Shown here piece by piece: positions 42,603-53,647 of a DNA stretch of 64,000 nucleotides. The notes beneath the pieces are model-generated. The model was not told the origin of the DNA. It was given only the letters and a program-made list of their open reading frames with translations, and did no database searches. Every line of letters starts with the position of its first letter. Position 1 is the stretch's first letter. Source of the DNA: DASXQK01 sp963724385 (GTDB lineage Bacteria; Pseudomonadota; Alphaproteobacteria; Dongiales; Dongiaceae); NCBI GenBank assembly GCA_963724385.1, contig CAVRUJ010000001.1, positions 2,728,001-2,792,000 of the forward strand, in the 5' to 3' direction. A program made the translations under genes and the position numbers.

Positions 42603-43445
42603 TTATTTGCCTTTCGGCTTCAGCGCCTGCCAGTCGGCGTCGCTCAGCCGGTCGAGAAAGTTGAATTGGCCCGCCCCCTGCAGCCACTCGCCGCCATCGA
42701 TGGTCACAACCTCGCCATTGATATAGCCGGAAAAATCGCTCAGCAGGAACGCCGCGAGGTTGGCGAGCTCGCCATGCTCGCCCACCCGCCGGAGGGGATT
42801 CTTGGTTTCGAAGGCCCGAGCGAGATCGGGCCGGGGCACCAGCCGCTCCCAGGCGCCGGGCGTGGGAAACGGTCCCGGGGCAATGGCGTTGAGCCTGATC
42901 CCGCGCGGACCCCATTCCACCGCCAGGCTCCTTGTCATCGCCAGCACCCCCGCCTTGGCCATGGCCGAGGGGACGACGTAGGCCGAGCCGGTCCAGGCAT
43001 AGGTCGTGACGATGCTCAAGACGGTTCCGCGCCTGCCCGCCTTCAGCCAGCGCCGGCCGCAGCCCGTGGTGCAATAGGCGCTGCCGTGGAGCACGATGCC
43101 GAGCACCGCATCGATGGCGCGCGGGCTCAATTCCTCGCTCCGGGCGATGAAGTTCCCGGCGGCGTTGTTGACCAGCGCGTCCAAGGGGCCGTTGGTCCAG
43201 ATTGCATCCAGCATCTGCTCGACCGCCGCGGCGTCGCGCAGGTCGCAGCCGTGGATTTCGACCTTGCCGCCGGTCTCCGCCCGCAGCTTCGTCGCCGCCT
43301 CCGCCAGCGCCTGCTCGCGCCGGCCGCAGATTACGAGCTCGGCGCCAAGATCGAGCGCACGATGGCCCATGGCGTAACCGAGACCAGTGCCGCCGCCGGT
43401 GATGAGGACGCGTTTGGCCTTCAAGAGATCGGGCTGAAACATCAT
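42603..43445 (-). CDS. Short-chain dehydrogenase, 2,4-dienoyl-CoA reductase-like
   Basis: The 280-residue SDR binds NADP(H) through VLITGGGTGLGYAMG and an Arg in ICGRREQAL. NNAAGNFIARSEELSP and YVVPSAMAKAGVLAMTRSLA are those of 2,4-dienoyl-CoA reductases, where the usual catalytic Tyr is replaced and Lys in SAMAK is retained. It would reduce unsaturated acyl-CoAs in beta-oxidation. The start at 43445 is preceded by AAGG at 6 nt. It is divergent from the TetR gene and shares its regulatory region. Confidence 0.85.
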   Translation of the reverse strand: MMFQPDLLKAKRVLITGGGTGLGYAMGHRALDLGAELVICGRREQALAEAATKLRAETGGKVEIHGCDLRDAAAVEQMLDAIWTNGPLDALVNNAAGNFIARSEELSPRAIDAVLGIVLHGSAYCTTGCGRRWLKAGRRGTVLSIVTTYAWTGSAYVVPSAMAKAGVLAMTRSLAVEWGPRGIRLNAIAPGPFPTPGAWERLVPRPDLARAFETKNPLRRVGEHGELANLAAFLLSDFSGYINGEVVTIDGGEWLQGAGQFNFLDRLSDADWQALKPKGK

Positions 43446-43533
43446 GGATACCTTGTGATTACCCCTGCCCAGCGGGCGGCGGAGTATAGGAGCGGTGCCG
43501 TCTCGCGCAAGGGCCCCGGGTTTGTCATCCGGG

Positions 43534-43549
43534 TTGATCGTCCGTTCAA
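43534..43549. promoter_or_regulatory. Candidate TetR operator TTGATCG-TC-CGTTCAA
   Basis: The 16 bp sequence is a dyad with one mismatch (TTGATCG and CGTTCAA around TC) in the SDR-TetR divergent region. TTGA-N8-TCAA sites are bound by BetI-like TetR regulators, the subfamily the adjacent protein resembles. Confidence 0.5.
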
Positions 43550-43568
43550 TGAAGCCCCACAACTTGGT

Positions 43569-43586
43569 TTAAATTCATTGATTTAA
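43569..43586. promoter_or_regulatory. AT-rich dyad TTAAAT-N6-ATTTAA
   Basis: A perfect 6 bp inverted repeat with 6 bp spacer lies 20 bp from the first dyad and 66 bp before the TetR start. It could be a second operator or part of the promoter. Confidence 0.4.
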
Positions 43587-43652
43587 GGCCCGGCTTTCCC
43601 GTATGAACGCGGGACCGGCTGCGGAGCGGAAGCCGGTTCGTGGGAGCGACAG

Positions 43653-44288
43653 ATGGGGCGCCGGCTCGACATCAAGCAGTCGCGGCGGATCGAGTTGATC
43701 GAGGCGACGATCGACAGCCTGGCCAAGCGGGGCTTTGCCGAATTCACGCTCGGGCAAGTGGCCAAGGCGGCGCGGCTTTCCCAGGGCATCGTCAATTTCT
43801 ATTTCCGCAGCAAGGACGCCTTGCTGGTGGAAACCCTCAAATACATGGCCGAGGAATACGAGCGCTTCTGGATTTCCGCCGTGCGGAAGGCCGGGCCAAA
43901 TGCAGCCGACAAGCTGGCCGCAATGATCGCCGCCGACTTCGATCCGATCGTGACCAGCCGCAAGCAGGTGACCGTCTGGTATGCCTTTTGGGGCGAGGCC
44001 CGCTGGCGGCCCGAATACCTCAAGATCTGCCAGGATCTGTCCGAGAGCTACTTCGCCGAAACCCATGCCCTGTGCCGGGAGCTGGCCCAAGCAGGTGGTT
44101 ATTCCGAGGTTCAGCCCGATCGGGTCGCCCGCGGCCTCAATGCCATGATCGACGGACTGTGGCTCGACATCCTGACCAGCCCGACGGCGATCGACCGGAA
44201 GGAAGCCAAACGCACCTGCCTCGCCTTTCTCGCTTCCGTCTTCCCGCGCGAGTTCGCTCGTCATCTCACGACCGGCCGCGCCGCCTGA
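43653..44288 (+). CDS. TetR-family regulator, BetI-like
   Basis: The 211-residue protein has an N-terminal TetR helix-turn-helix (FAEFTLGQVAKAARLSQGIVNFYFRSKDALL) and a BetI-type ligand domain (VTVWYAFWGEARWRPEYLKI, then LNAMIDGLWLDILT). BetI itself responds to choline; here the neighbours are an acyl-CoA dehydrogenase, an MFS transporter and a dienoyl-CoA reductase, so a different ligand, perhaps an acyl-CoA or betaine, is likely. It is divergent from the reductase and begins a three-gene run. Two dyads precede it. Confidence 0.85.
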   Translation: MGRRLDIKQSRRIELIEATIDSLAKRGFAEFTLGQVAKAARLSQGIVNFYFRSKDALLVETLKYMAEEYERFWISAVRKAGPNAADKLAAMIAADFDPIVTSRKQVTVWYAFWGEARWRPEYLKICQDLSESYFAETHALCRELAQAGGYSEVQPDRVARGLNAMIDGLWLDILTSPTAIDRKEAKRTCLAFLASVFPREFARHLTTGRAA

Positions 44289-44336
44289 AGCAGACAGCGC
44301 GCCCTGCCCCAACGAACATCAAGGAGATCCGGTGCC

Positions 44337-45518
44337 ATGCCCTATCCGCTGCCCCCCGCTGCCCGCGCCTGGCAGGAGAAGGTCCGCCGGTTCGTCGCCG
44401 AGGAATTGATCCCCCACGAGGTCGAGGCCGAGATGAACGGCGGCCTGCTGCCCGATGCCCTTCGCCAGCGGCACCGGCGCCGGGCAAAGGAAATCGGGCT
44501 TCATGCCCTTGCCATTCCCAAGTCTCTCGGCGGCGCGGGATTGACCTATCTGGAGCAGGTCGTGATCCAGGAGGAGATTGGCAAGGTCACCAATGCGCTC
44601 GGCTGGTGCTACGATTCCACCCCGCCCTGGATGGTGGAGGCCTGCCAGGGTTCCCCCCACCAGATGCAGACCTGGGTGATGCCCAACATCCGCGGCGAGC
44701 GCCATGAATGCTACGCCATCACCGAAGCCGATGCGGGCTCGGACGTGGACGCCATCAAGGCCACGGCCCGTCGCGACGGCGATGACTACCTGCTGAACGG
44801 CGAGAAGTGGCATGTGACCAGCGCCAACCACGCCGACCATTTCATCTTCCAGGCGAAGATCCAGGGCGGGGCTCATGACGGAAGTCACAGCCTGTTCTTC
44901 GTCGACATGAAGACCCCCGGCGTCACCCTGGTACGCACGCCCGCCTACAGCCACAACTACGCTGCCCACCACCCGATCTATCGCTTCGAAAACGTGCGCG
45001 TGCCCGCGGCCAACCGCATCGGCAACGAGGGCGACGGCATGGCCTTCACCTATGACTGGTTCCGCTATGAGCGCCTCGGCATCGCCGCGCGCTGCTGCGG
45101 CGCGGCGGCCCGGCTGATCGAGGAGGCGAGCGCCTTTGCCAGGCAGCGCATCGCCTTCGGCAAGCCGCTCGCCGATCAACAGGCGATCCAGTTCATGCTG
45201 GCCGACAGCGTTGCCGAACTTTGGGCCTCGCGCCTCATCACCTACCGCACGGCGGAGGAAATCGATGCCGGCGTCGACCGGAAGGTCAGCCACGCCCAAT
45301 GCGCAATCGCCAAGCTCTCCGCCTCCGAGATGGCCAACCGCGTCGCCGACCGGGCGGTGCAGATCTTCGGCGGGCGAGGCTACATGCGCGAGAACGTCGC
45401 CGAACGCTTCTTCCGCGAGCTCAGGGTCGATCGCATCTGGGAAGGGGCCAGCGAGATCCAGCGGCTGATCATCGCCAACGGGCTCTACAAACGCGGCCAG
45501 GCTGCGCTGCTCGAGTGA
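44337..45518 (+). CDS. Acyl-CoA dehydrogenase
   Basis: The 393-residue flavoenzyme introduces a double bond into an acyl-CoA and passes electrons to ETF. The N-terminal helical domain is followed by the FAD/substrate segment CYAITEADAGSDVDAIKATA and by LLNGEKWHVTSA. The C-terminal domain contains QIFGGRGYMRENVAERFFRE and IWEGASEIQRLII, the usual end of the family with the Glu next to the active site. AAGGAG is placed 10 nt before the ATG. It follows the TetR gene by 48 bp and precedes the transporter by 4 bp. The acyl substrate is not evident. Confidence 0.93.
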   Translation: MPYPLPPAARAWQEKVRRFVAEELIPHEVEAEMNGGLLPDALRQRHRRRAKEIGLHALAIPKSLGGAGLTYLEQVVIQEEIGKVTNALGWCYDSTPPWMVEACQGSPHQMQTWVMPNIRGERHECYAITEADAGSDVDAIKATARRDGDDYLLNGEKWHVTSANHADHFIFQAKIQGGAHDGSHSLFFVDMKTPGVTLVRTPAYSHNYAAHHPIYRFENVRVPAANRIGNEGDGMAFTYDWFRYERLGIAARCCGAAARLIEEASAFARQRIAFGKPLADQQAIQFMLADSVAELWASRLITYRTAEEIDAGVDRKVSHAQCAIAKLSASEMANRVADRAVQIFGGRGYMRENVAERFFRELRVDRIWEGASEIQRLIIANGLYKRGQAALLE

Positions 45519-45522
45519 CAAC

Positions 45523-46785
45523 TTGCTGAAGACCCTCCGACCCGTCTTGGCGGTGCTCGTCGGCGTCGTGTGCCTGGAGACGGCGCTCGGCATCCTATCG
45601 CCGACGATAAGTCTGCAGCTCGTCCATCGGAGCGTCCCGGCGGAATTCATCGGTCTCATCGGCTCGGCCTATTTCGCCGGCTTTCTTTTCGGCACCCTCA
45701 CCTGCCATCGGGTCATCGACCGGGTCGGCCATATCCGCACCTTTGCCGTCTTCGCGGCGCTGGCGGCGAGCGCAGTCCTGTTGTTCCTGCTTTTTGACCA
45801 GGTCTATGTCTGGCTCGGGCTTCGCATCGTCACCGGTTACGCCATCGCCGGCCAATATGTGGTGGTCGAAAGCTGGCTCAACGACAAGGCGACGAGCGGC
45901 AACCGGGGCAAGATCTTCTCGCTCTACATGTCGGTATCCTGGGCCGCCAGCGGCGTCAGCCCGCTGGCCCTCAACATCGCCGACCCGACCGGCCACAGGC
46001 TGCTCACCCTCGCGGCCATCGCGCTCGTTGCCTCTCTCATTCCCCTTGGCCTCACCCGGATCGGCAATCCGGAAATCGGAGAGCGCGAGCATTTCGGTCT
46101 CATCCGGCTCTATCGCATCTCGCCGCTGGGCGTCGTCGCCTGCCTCGGCTCCGGCGTCGCCGGCCCGGCCTTCTACGCCCTACTGCCCGCCTATATGGTG
46201 GCGGCCGGCTACAGCACCCGCGAATTGTCCATCGTCTACAGCTTCAGCACGCTGGCCGGCCTGCTTGCCCAGTTTCCCATCGGCTATCTCTCCGACCAGC
46301 TGGGACGGCGGCCCCTCATGCTGGCGACCTCGGCCGGCGCGGCCGCGGCGGCTTTCGCCCTTTACCTCATTGGCGACCGCTCCTTCGCGATCCTCGCCGT
46401 GCTGGTCTTCCTGTTCGAGGGCCTGATGGCGCCGCTTTACGGCCTCGGCGTCGGCCAGGCAGGCGACTACATCGCGCGGAAGGACTTCGTCGCCGCTTCC
46501 AGCGGCCTGCTCTTTGCCTGGGGCGTCGGCTCGGCCATCGGCCCGTCCATCGCCGGCGGCATGATCGCGCTGTCGGGACCGCGCAGCCTCTATCTCTTCA
46601 TGGGCGGCGCCATGACGGCGATGGCGCTTTTCGTAATCTGGCGGATGATTCGCCGGTCGGCCAAGTCGGCAAAGGAACAGGGCAATTTCGTTGCCGTGCC
46701 CTTGACCCAAGGCACTTACGGCGCGCCGGAGCTGGATCCTCGCGGCGAGCCGGTACTGCACGCGCACAGGGTGTTGGAAGAATGA
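45523..46785 (+). CDS. MFS transporter (YcaD-like)
   Basis: The 420-residue protein has twelve membrane segments and the inter-helix motif HRVIDRVGHIRTF, with LSDQLGRRPLML in the second half. VVESWLNDKATSGNRGKIFSLYM is characteristic of the YcaD branch. Substrate unknown. The TTG at 45523, four bases after the dehydrogenase stop, is the most likely start; coupling with the upstream gene would explain the weak codon. It may export or import the compound degraded by the acyl-CoA genes. Confidence 0.88.
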   Translation: MLKTLRPVLAVLVGVVCLETALGILSPTISLQLVHRSVPAEFIGLIGSAYFAGFLFGTLTCHRVIDRVGHIRTFAVFAALAASAVLLFLLFDQVYVWLGLRIVTGYAIAGQYVVVESWLNDKATSGNRGKIFSLYMSVSWAASGVSPLALNIADPTGHRLLTLAAIALVASLIPLGLTRIGNPEIGEREHFGLIRLYRISPLGVVACLGSGVAGPAFYALLPAYMVAAGYSTRELSIVYSFSTLAGLLAQFPIGYLSDQLGRRPLMLATSAGAAAAAFALYLIGDRSFAILAVLVFLFEGLMAPLYGLGVGQAGDYIARKDFVAASSGLLFAWGVGSAIGPSIAGGMIALSGPRSLYLFMGGAMTAMALFVIWRMIRRSAKSAKEQGNFVAVPLTQGTYGAPELDPRGEPVLHAHRVLEE

Positions 46786-46864
46786 AGGGCCCGGCCGATG
46801 AGATCGGCATCGCGAATCGAGATTTGGCTGGACGGACCTTCAGCACTCCTCCCGGCCCTGAACG

Positions 46865-47146
46865 TCAGCCTCTCCTGATGCCCGAGAGCCGGCGCTTCGT
46901 ATCCGCCATCATGTTGCGGATATCATAGGCAGCCAGCAACCTGCCGGAAGCGTCGTAGATCGTAACTTCCTCCGGCACTTTGTCGCGGAACTCCGCCTTG
47001 GGCCAGAACTCGTCCTGGTCGCCATCATAGAAGCCCATAAGGGCGTCCCTGGCATGCATCCTCAGATCCGCGGAACCAGGTCCGTCAACGGACCAGTCGC
47101 GGGTCCACAGGACTCTCCCGGTCAAGCGCCTGAACTCCATGCGCAT
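46865..47146 (-). CDS. Unknown 93-aa protein
   Basis: I do not recognise it. The small soluble protein (MRMEFRRLTGRVLWTRDWSV) has mixed strands and an acidic middle (FYDGDQDEFWPKAEFRD). It starts at the ATG at 47146, 10 nt after GAGGAGG; the frame is open to 47269. It is convergent with the MFS gene. It may be a lone housekeeping protein. Confidence 0.6.
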   Translation of the reverse strand: MRMEFRRLTGRVLWTRDWSVDGPGSADLRMHARDALMGFYDGDQDEFWPKAEFRDKVPEEVTIYDASGRLLAAYDIRNMMADTKRRLSGIRRG

Positions 47147-47369
47147 GATGGTGAAGCCTCCTCGCCTCGAGGCATGGGCGCACTGCCTCTCAATGCTGAA
47201 AACGAATCTGGTGAGGCCTTTCTTCCCCTTGCAGATGCGGCATCGGGGTGTCACGAAGTTGACCTGCATGGGGCATTTCTGCCCGCACCTGCAGACGGCC
47301 TTCTTCTTCGACGCCGCCTAGCCGGTCGAAAGCGTGCTTATCGCCCGCTAAACTCCCTGCAGCCGGTGC

Positions 47370-49424
47370 TTAGATCGTAACCCGGTCCGGAAGCTCGCGC
47401 CGGAAGGGCACTTCGCCGGCGGGCGCCGGCCCGTCGAAGGAGCGCGCATACTCGTGGCCGGCATAGACCGCGGCCGCGATGGTCGATGGGGCATAGGCGT
47501 CGCCGATGGCCCGGACGGATTTCAGATCGCCGGGCGCCTTCTTGAGAGCGAGATAGAGCGCCTCCTCCGGCAGGCGCGCCGTCACCGTGACCAGCGAGCG
47601 CGCCGCCAATTCTTCGCCTGCATCGGTGAAGACGCAAGCCAGCGTCACGTGATCGCCGAAGAAACCTGTGACCGCCCGGCTGGGCCTGATCTTGACCCCA
47701 AGCTTCAGCAGGCGCGCCTGAACATGGCGCAGCTCCAGGGTGTTCGCCGTCCAGACCGAAGCGAGCTCCGCGGGAGTGACCAGAGTCACGTCGAGGCCCG
47801 CCTGCCTCAGCTTCTCGGCCAGCACGCCGCCCATGTAGTAATGGTCGTCGTCGAAGATCACGACCGGGCTCTCGGGCAGTTTGCCTGCCATGATGTCGTC
47901 GGGAGTCAGCACCGCCGGAGCATCGAAGCCCTTGACCGGCGAGGAATGCCAACGCCCGAAACCGTCTCGTCGCCAGCGCGCCCCGGTCGCCAGCACGACA
48001 TGGGGAAAGGCGAGCTCGCGGATGTCGTCGGCGCCGAGCCGGCTCGCGGGATAGAGCTCGACGTTGGGAAGCTTCCGGAGCTGCTGCAGCCGGTAGTCGC
48101 GGACCCTCGCCCATTCGGCCAGCCCCGGCAGCCGGGATTCGCGCGTCACCCGCCCGCCCAGCTCCTTCTCCGCCTCGGCGAGATGGACGCGGTAGCCGCG
48201 CTGGCCCAGCGCAAGGGCGCATTCGAGCCCTGCCGGGCCGGCGCCGACCACGAGCACGGAATCCTCGGAGCCCTTGGCCTGGATCTTTTCCGGATGCCAG
48301 CCCTTGCGCCATTCCTCGCCCATGGTCGGGTTCTGGGTGCAGCGCAGCGGCACCATGGTGTAGTCGCCGCTGACGCAGATGTTGCAGCCGATGCATTCGC
48401 GGATGTCCTCGACCCGCCCCTCCTCGATCTTCCGCGGCAGGAAGGGATCGGCGATGGAGGGCCGGGCAGCGCCGATGAAGTCGAGGATGCCGCGGCGGAT
48501 CTGGGAGACCATGCTGTCGGGCGAGGTGAAACGCCCGACCCCGACCACCGGCTTTTTCGTGACCCGTTTGACGAAGGCGATGAAAGGCTCCTGGGAGCCT
48601 TCGGGCTTGAAGCGCGAGGTCGTGGAATCGTTGTACCAGGGGCTGACATTGACGTCCCAGAGGTCGGGAAGCTCGCCCAGCATCTCGACGACCTCGCGGC
48701 CTTCGGCATCCGAGGCGATGCCCTGTTCGCCCATGAGCTCGTCGGTGGCGAAACGCACGGCGACGGCGCAGGTATCGCCCACCGCTTCCTTCGCCTCCTC
48801 GATGATCTCGCGGAAGAGCCTGACGCGGTTCTCGAGGCTCCCGCCATATTCGTCGATCCGGTCATTGCGCCGCCGCTCCAGGAAATGCATGGGCAGCGAG
48901 AGATCATGCCCGGCATAGCAATAGACGATGTCGAACCCGGCCCGCTTGGCGCGCACAGCCGCCTCGCGGTGCCAGCGCCGGTAATTGCGGATGTCCTCCT
49001 TGTCCATGGCCCGGGCCTGGACCGGATAGTAGCCGTTGATCGGCTGGTGCCTGGGGCCGATGGGCGCCATGCGGCTGTAGAGATTGGCGCAGGTGGGCCC
49101 ATTATGGACGAGCTCGCATCCCGCCAGCGCGCCGTGCTTGTGCACCGCCTCGGTCATCCGCGCGAGTGCCGGGATGTCGTGATCGTCCCACAGCCGCGCC
49201 TCGTGATAGGGTGCGGTGTCGCCGGTCGGGTGGATCTCGCACTCCTCGGTGCAGACCACGGACCAGCCGCCTTCGGCCTTCATCCCGCGCATGCCGGCGA
49301 GCGCCTGGGGCTGATAGTGGCCCATGCCGTTGCAGTGGGGCACCTGATAGAAGCGGTTCTTCGCCGTCACCGGACCAATGCGGACGGGTTCGAACAGGAT
49401 GTCGTAGCGCGGATCGCGCGGCAT
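47370..49424 (-). CDS. Trimethylamine dehydrogenase-like iron-sulfur flavoprotein
   Basis: The 684-residue protein has the OYE-type FMN barrel, a 4Fe-4S segment and an FAD/NAD-like domain. It follows trimethylamine dehydrogenase closely: NRFYQVPHC, where C31 equals the Cys that binds FMN covalently, then KAEGGWSVV, GYRVHLAEAEKELGG and ATGARWRRDG. The cluster ligands C-x2-C-x2-C-x11-C are complete (CIGCNIC...LRC). It oxidatively demethylates a tertiary or secondary amine and gives electrons to ETF. The start at 49424 is set by GGGGGAAA. It is divergent from the Rieske gene. The exact amine (trimethylamine, dimethylamine, N-methylated amino acid) is open. Confidence 0.9.
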   Translation of the reverse strand: MPRDPRYDILFEPVRIGPVTAKNRFYQVPHCNGMGHYQPQALAGMRGMKAEGGWSVVCTEECEIHPTGDTAPYHEARLWDDHDIPALARMTEAVHKHGALAGCELVHNGPTCANLYSRMAPIGPRHQPINGYYPVQARAMDKEDIRNYRRWHREAAVRAKRAGFDIVYCYAGHDLSLPMHFLERRRNDRIDEYGGSLENRVRLFREIIEEAKEAVGDTCAVAVRFATDELMGEQGIASDAEGREVVEMLGELPDLWDVNVSPWYNDSTTSRFKPEGSQEPFIAFVKRVTKKPVVGVGRFTSPDSMVSQIRRGILDFIGAARPSIADPFLPRKIEEGRVEDIRECIGCNICVSGDYTMVPLRCTQNPTMGEEWRKGWHPEKIQAKGSEDSVLVVGAGPAGLECALALGQRGYRVHLAEAEKELGGRVTRESRLPGLAEWARVRDYRLQQLRKLPNVELYPASRLGADDIRELAFPHVVLATGARWRRDGFGRWHSSPVKGFDAPAVLTPDDIMAGKLPESPVVIFDDDHYYMGGVLAEKLRQAGLDVTLVTPAELASVWTANTLELRHVQARLLKLGVKIRPSRAVTGFFGDHVTLACVFTDAGEELAARSLVTVTARLPEEALYLALKKAPGDLKSVRAIGDAYAPSTIAAAVYAGHEYARSFDGPAPAGEVPFRRELPDRVTI

Positions 49425-49561
49425 GAATTTCCCCCGGGTGAGCTTGCTTCCACGCACTCTGGCCTTGCGTCGATGCGCCTGGCAAGCCCGGCAACGCTTC
49501 CCTCTGCGACCTGGCTCAAGCTAGAATGAATTGCCGCGCGCTTTCCGAACGGAGGTGGACC

Positions 49562-50695
49562 ATGCCGGGCATCGAAAAGGTACTCGACGAACGCCGGATC
49601 GACAGCGATCCCGCCCGTTCCTATACCTTGCCGTCGCGGCTCTACACGGCGCCCGAGGTCTTCGCCGCCGAGCGCGAGGCGATCTTTTTCCGCACTTGGC
49701 ACGTCGCCGGCCATGTCAGCGACCTTGCCGAAGCGGGCAGCTACGTCACCGCCGCGATCCATGACCAGAGCGTCTTCATCTGCCGCGGCAAGGATGGTGA
49801 ACTGCGCGGCTTCTACAACGTCTGCGCCCATCGGGCTCATCAGCTCTTGCAGGGCATGGGCAAGTCCAAGGTCATCACTTGCCCGTACCACGCCTGGTCC
49901 TATCACCTGACCGGGGCGTTGCGCAGCGCCCGGGGTGCGGAGGAGATGGAGAGCTTCGACAAGGGCGAATTTTGCCTGACGCCGGTCAGGGTCGAAACCC
50001 TGGGGCCGCTCGTTTTCTTCAACCTTGATCCGAACGCCGAGCCGCTGGCGAAACTGGCAGGCGGCTTGCTGGCCGAACTCGAGGCGCATATCCCAGGTTT
50101 CGCGACGATGAAGCGCACGGACAGTCGGGCCGGCGGCGGCAGCAGCGTCATCGAGGCCAATTGGAAGGTCGGGGTCGACAATTTCCTCGAATGCTATCAC
50201 TGCGCTCCGGCCCACCCGGCCTTTGCCGACATCGTCGACATTTCCAGCTACCGGTCGACCCTGCACGGGTTCTATTCCTCTCACGTCGGTCCCGTGGTGC
50301 GGGCCAAGAACAAGGCCTATGCCTTCGATCCCGCCGCCGCCATCCAGCACAGCGGTTTCTGGTGGCTTTGGCCCATGACGACGATCAACGTGATGCCGGG
50401 CGACCCCTCGTTCTCGCTGTTCTGGTGGAATCCGCTCAGCCCCACCCGCACCGAGCAGCACTTCGTCGGCTACACCCCCGACGGCAAGCGCACGCCCCAG
50501 CTCACGGCGGCGTCGATCTACGGCGGCACCATTCTGGGGGTCGAGGACAACCTGCTGTGCGAATCGGTGCAGCGCGGCCTTGCCTCGCGGGGCTATCGCC
50601 AAGGCCGGTTCGTGGTCGACCGCGAGCGCACCGAGCGCAGCGAGCACGCCGTCCACCACTTCCACCAGTTGGTCGCCGAGGCGCTCGGCTACTGA
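49562..50695 (+). CDS. Rieske oxygenase of the quaternary-amine type (GbcA/CntA/Stc2-like)
   Basis: The 377-residue alpha subunit has a Rieske cluster motif C88-x-H90-x16-C107-x2-H110 (CAHRAHQ...CPYH) and a mononuclear iron site E210-C-Y-H213-C-A-P-A-H218. The Glu in NFLECYHC replaces the bridging Asp of ring-hydroxylating dioxygenases and marks oxygenases that demethylate or split quaternary amines such as glycine betaine, carnitine or stachydrine. The ATG at 49562 is preceded by GGAGGT at 6 nt. No cognate ferredoxin-reductase gene is visible nearby, so it must use a partner encoded elsewhere. Confidence 0.88.
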   Translation: MPGIEKVLDERRIDSDPARSYTLPSRLYTAPEVFAAEREAIFFRTWHVAGHVSDLAEAGSYVTAAIHDQSVFICRGKDGELRGFYNVCAHRAHQLLQGMGKSKVITCPYHAWSYHLTGALRSARGAEEMESFDKGEFCLTPVRVETLGPLVFFNLDPNAEPLAKLAGGLLAELEAHIPGFATMKRTDSRAGGGSSVIEANWKVGVDNFLECYHCAPAHPAFADIVDISSYRSTLHGFYSSHVGPVVRAKNKAYAFDPAAAIQHSGFWWLWPMTTINVMPGDPSFSLFWWNPLSPTRTEQHFVGYTPDGKRTPQLTAASIYGGTILGVEDNLLCESVQRGLASRGYRQGRFVVDRERTERSEHAVHHFHQLVAEALGY

Positions 50696-50702
50696 AGGCC
50701 GC

Positions 50703-52757
<2,055 letters not shown>

Positions 52758-52761
52758 GGGT

Positions 52762-53637
52762 TCAGTCCCTCAAGCTGATTTCGCGCAGGCCGTCGGCCAG
52801 CATGTTGAAACCGACCACGAGCGAACTGATCGCCATGCAGGGGAACAGGGACATGTAGGGCGAGGAGGACATCATGGTGTAGGTGTCCTTGACCATGCCG
52901 CCCCAATCCGGGTCCGGCGGCGGCAGGCCGAGGCCGAGGAAGCCGAGCACGCCGATGGCGATCGTCGTATAGCCCATGCGCAGGCAGGCATCGACGATGA
53001 GCGGTCCGCGGGCATTGGGCAGGATCTCCACCAGCATGATGTAGATCGCCGATTCGCCGCGCATCTTCGCCGCCGCCACGTAGTCGCGCTCGCGCAATTC
53101 GAGGGTCAGGCCGCGCACGATGCGCGAGACCTGGGGGGAGGCGATGAAGGTGACGGCCAGAATGATGTTGAGAGCCGAAGGGCCGAATTGGGAGATGATG
53201 ATCAGATAGAGGATGATCACCGGGAACGAGAGGATGATGTCGGAGATCCGGCTGATGACGACGTCGGCCCAACCCCGGTAGTAGCCAGCCAGGAGCCCCA
53301 TGGTGCAACCGACCACATAGGCGCTGAAGGTCGCGATCGGCCCGACCGTCAGAACGATGCGCGAGCCCCAGATGATCCGCGACAGGATGTCCCGGCCCTG
53401 GTTGTCGCGACCGAGCCAGAACGCGATGGACGGCCCCAGATTGGTGAAATCGTCCATGTAGTTTTCATTGGGGTCGTAGGGCGAGATCAGGGGGGCCAGC
53501 AGCGCGACCAGGACCCAGAACAGCACCAGCGCGGCGCCAATCATGCCGACGGGCGACTCGCGCAGCAGCGCGATGCGCTTCAGAAGCCGCAGGAGCGCGC
53601 CGGCCGGCTTCTTGCTGTCTATGGCGGTCGCGGCCAT
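52762..53637 (-). CDS. ABC transporter permease, DppC type
   Basis: The 291-residue inner-membrane protein has six membrane helices and an N-terminal segment typical of DppC/OppC (ALLRLLKRIALLRESPVGMI). The GRDNQGRDILSRIIWGSRI block and the EAA-type loop (REROYVAAAKMRGES-like region, here RERDYVAAAKMRGE) contact the ATPase. It pairs with the DppB-like subunit. It lies 10 bp after dppB and 4 bp before the ATPase gene. Confidence 0.93.
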   Translation of the reverse strand: MAATAIDSKKPAGALLRLLKRIALLRESPVGMIGAALVLFWVLVALLAPLISPYDPNENYMDDFTNLGPSIAFWLGRDNQGRDILSRIIWGSRIVLTVGPIATFSAYVVGCTMGLLAGYYRGWADVVISRISDIILSFPVIILYLIIISQFGPSALNIILAVTFIASPQVSRIVRGLTLELRERDYVAAAKMRGESAIYIMLVEILPNARGPLIVDACLRMGYTTIAIGVLGFLGLGLPPPDPDWGGMVKDTYTMMSSSPYMSLFPCMAISSLVVGFNMLADGLREISLRD

Positions 53638-53647
53638 GAGCGGGCCC

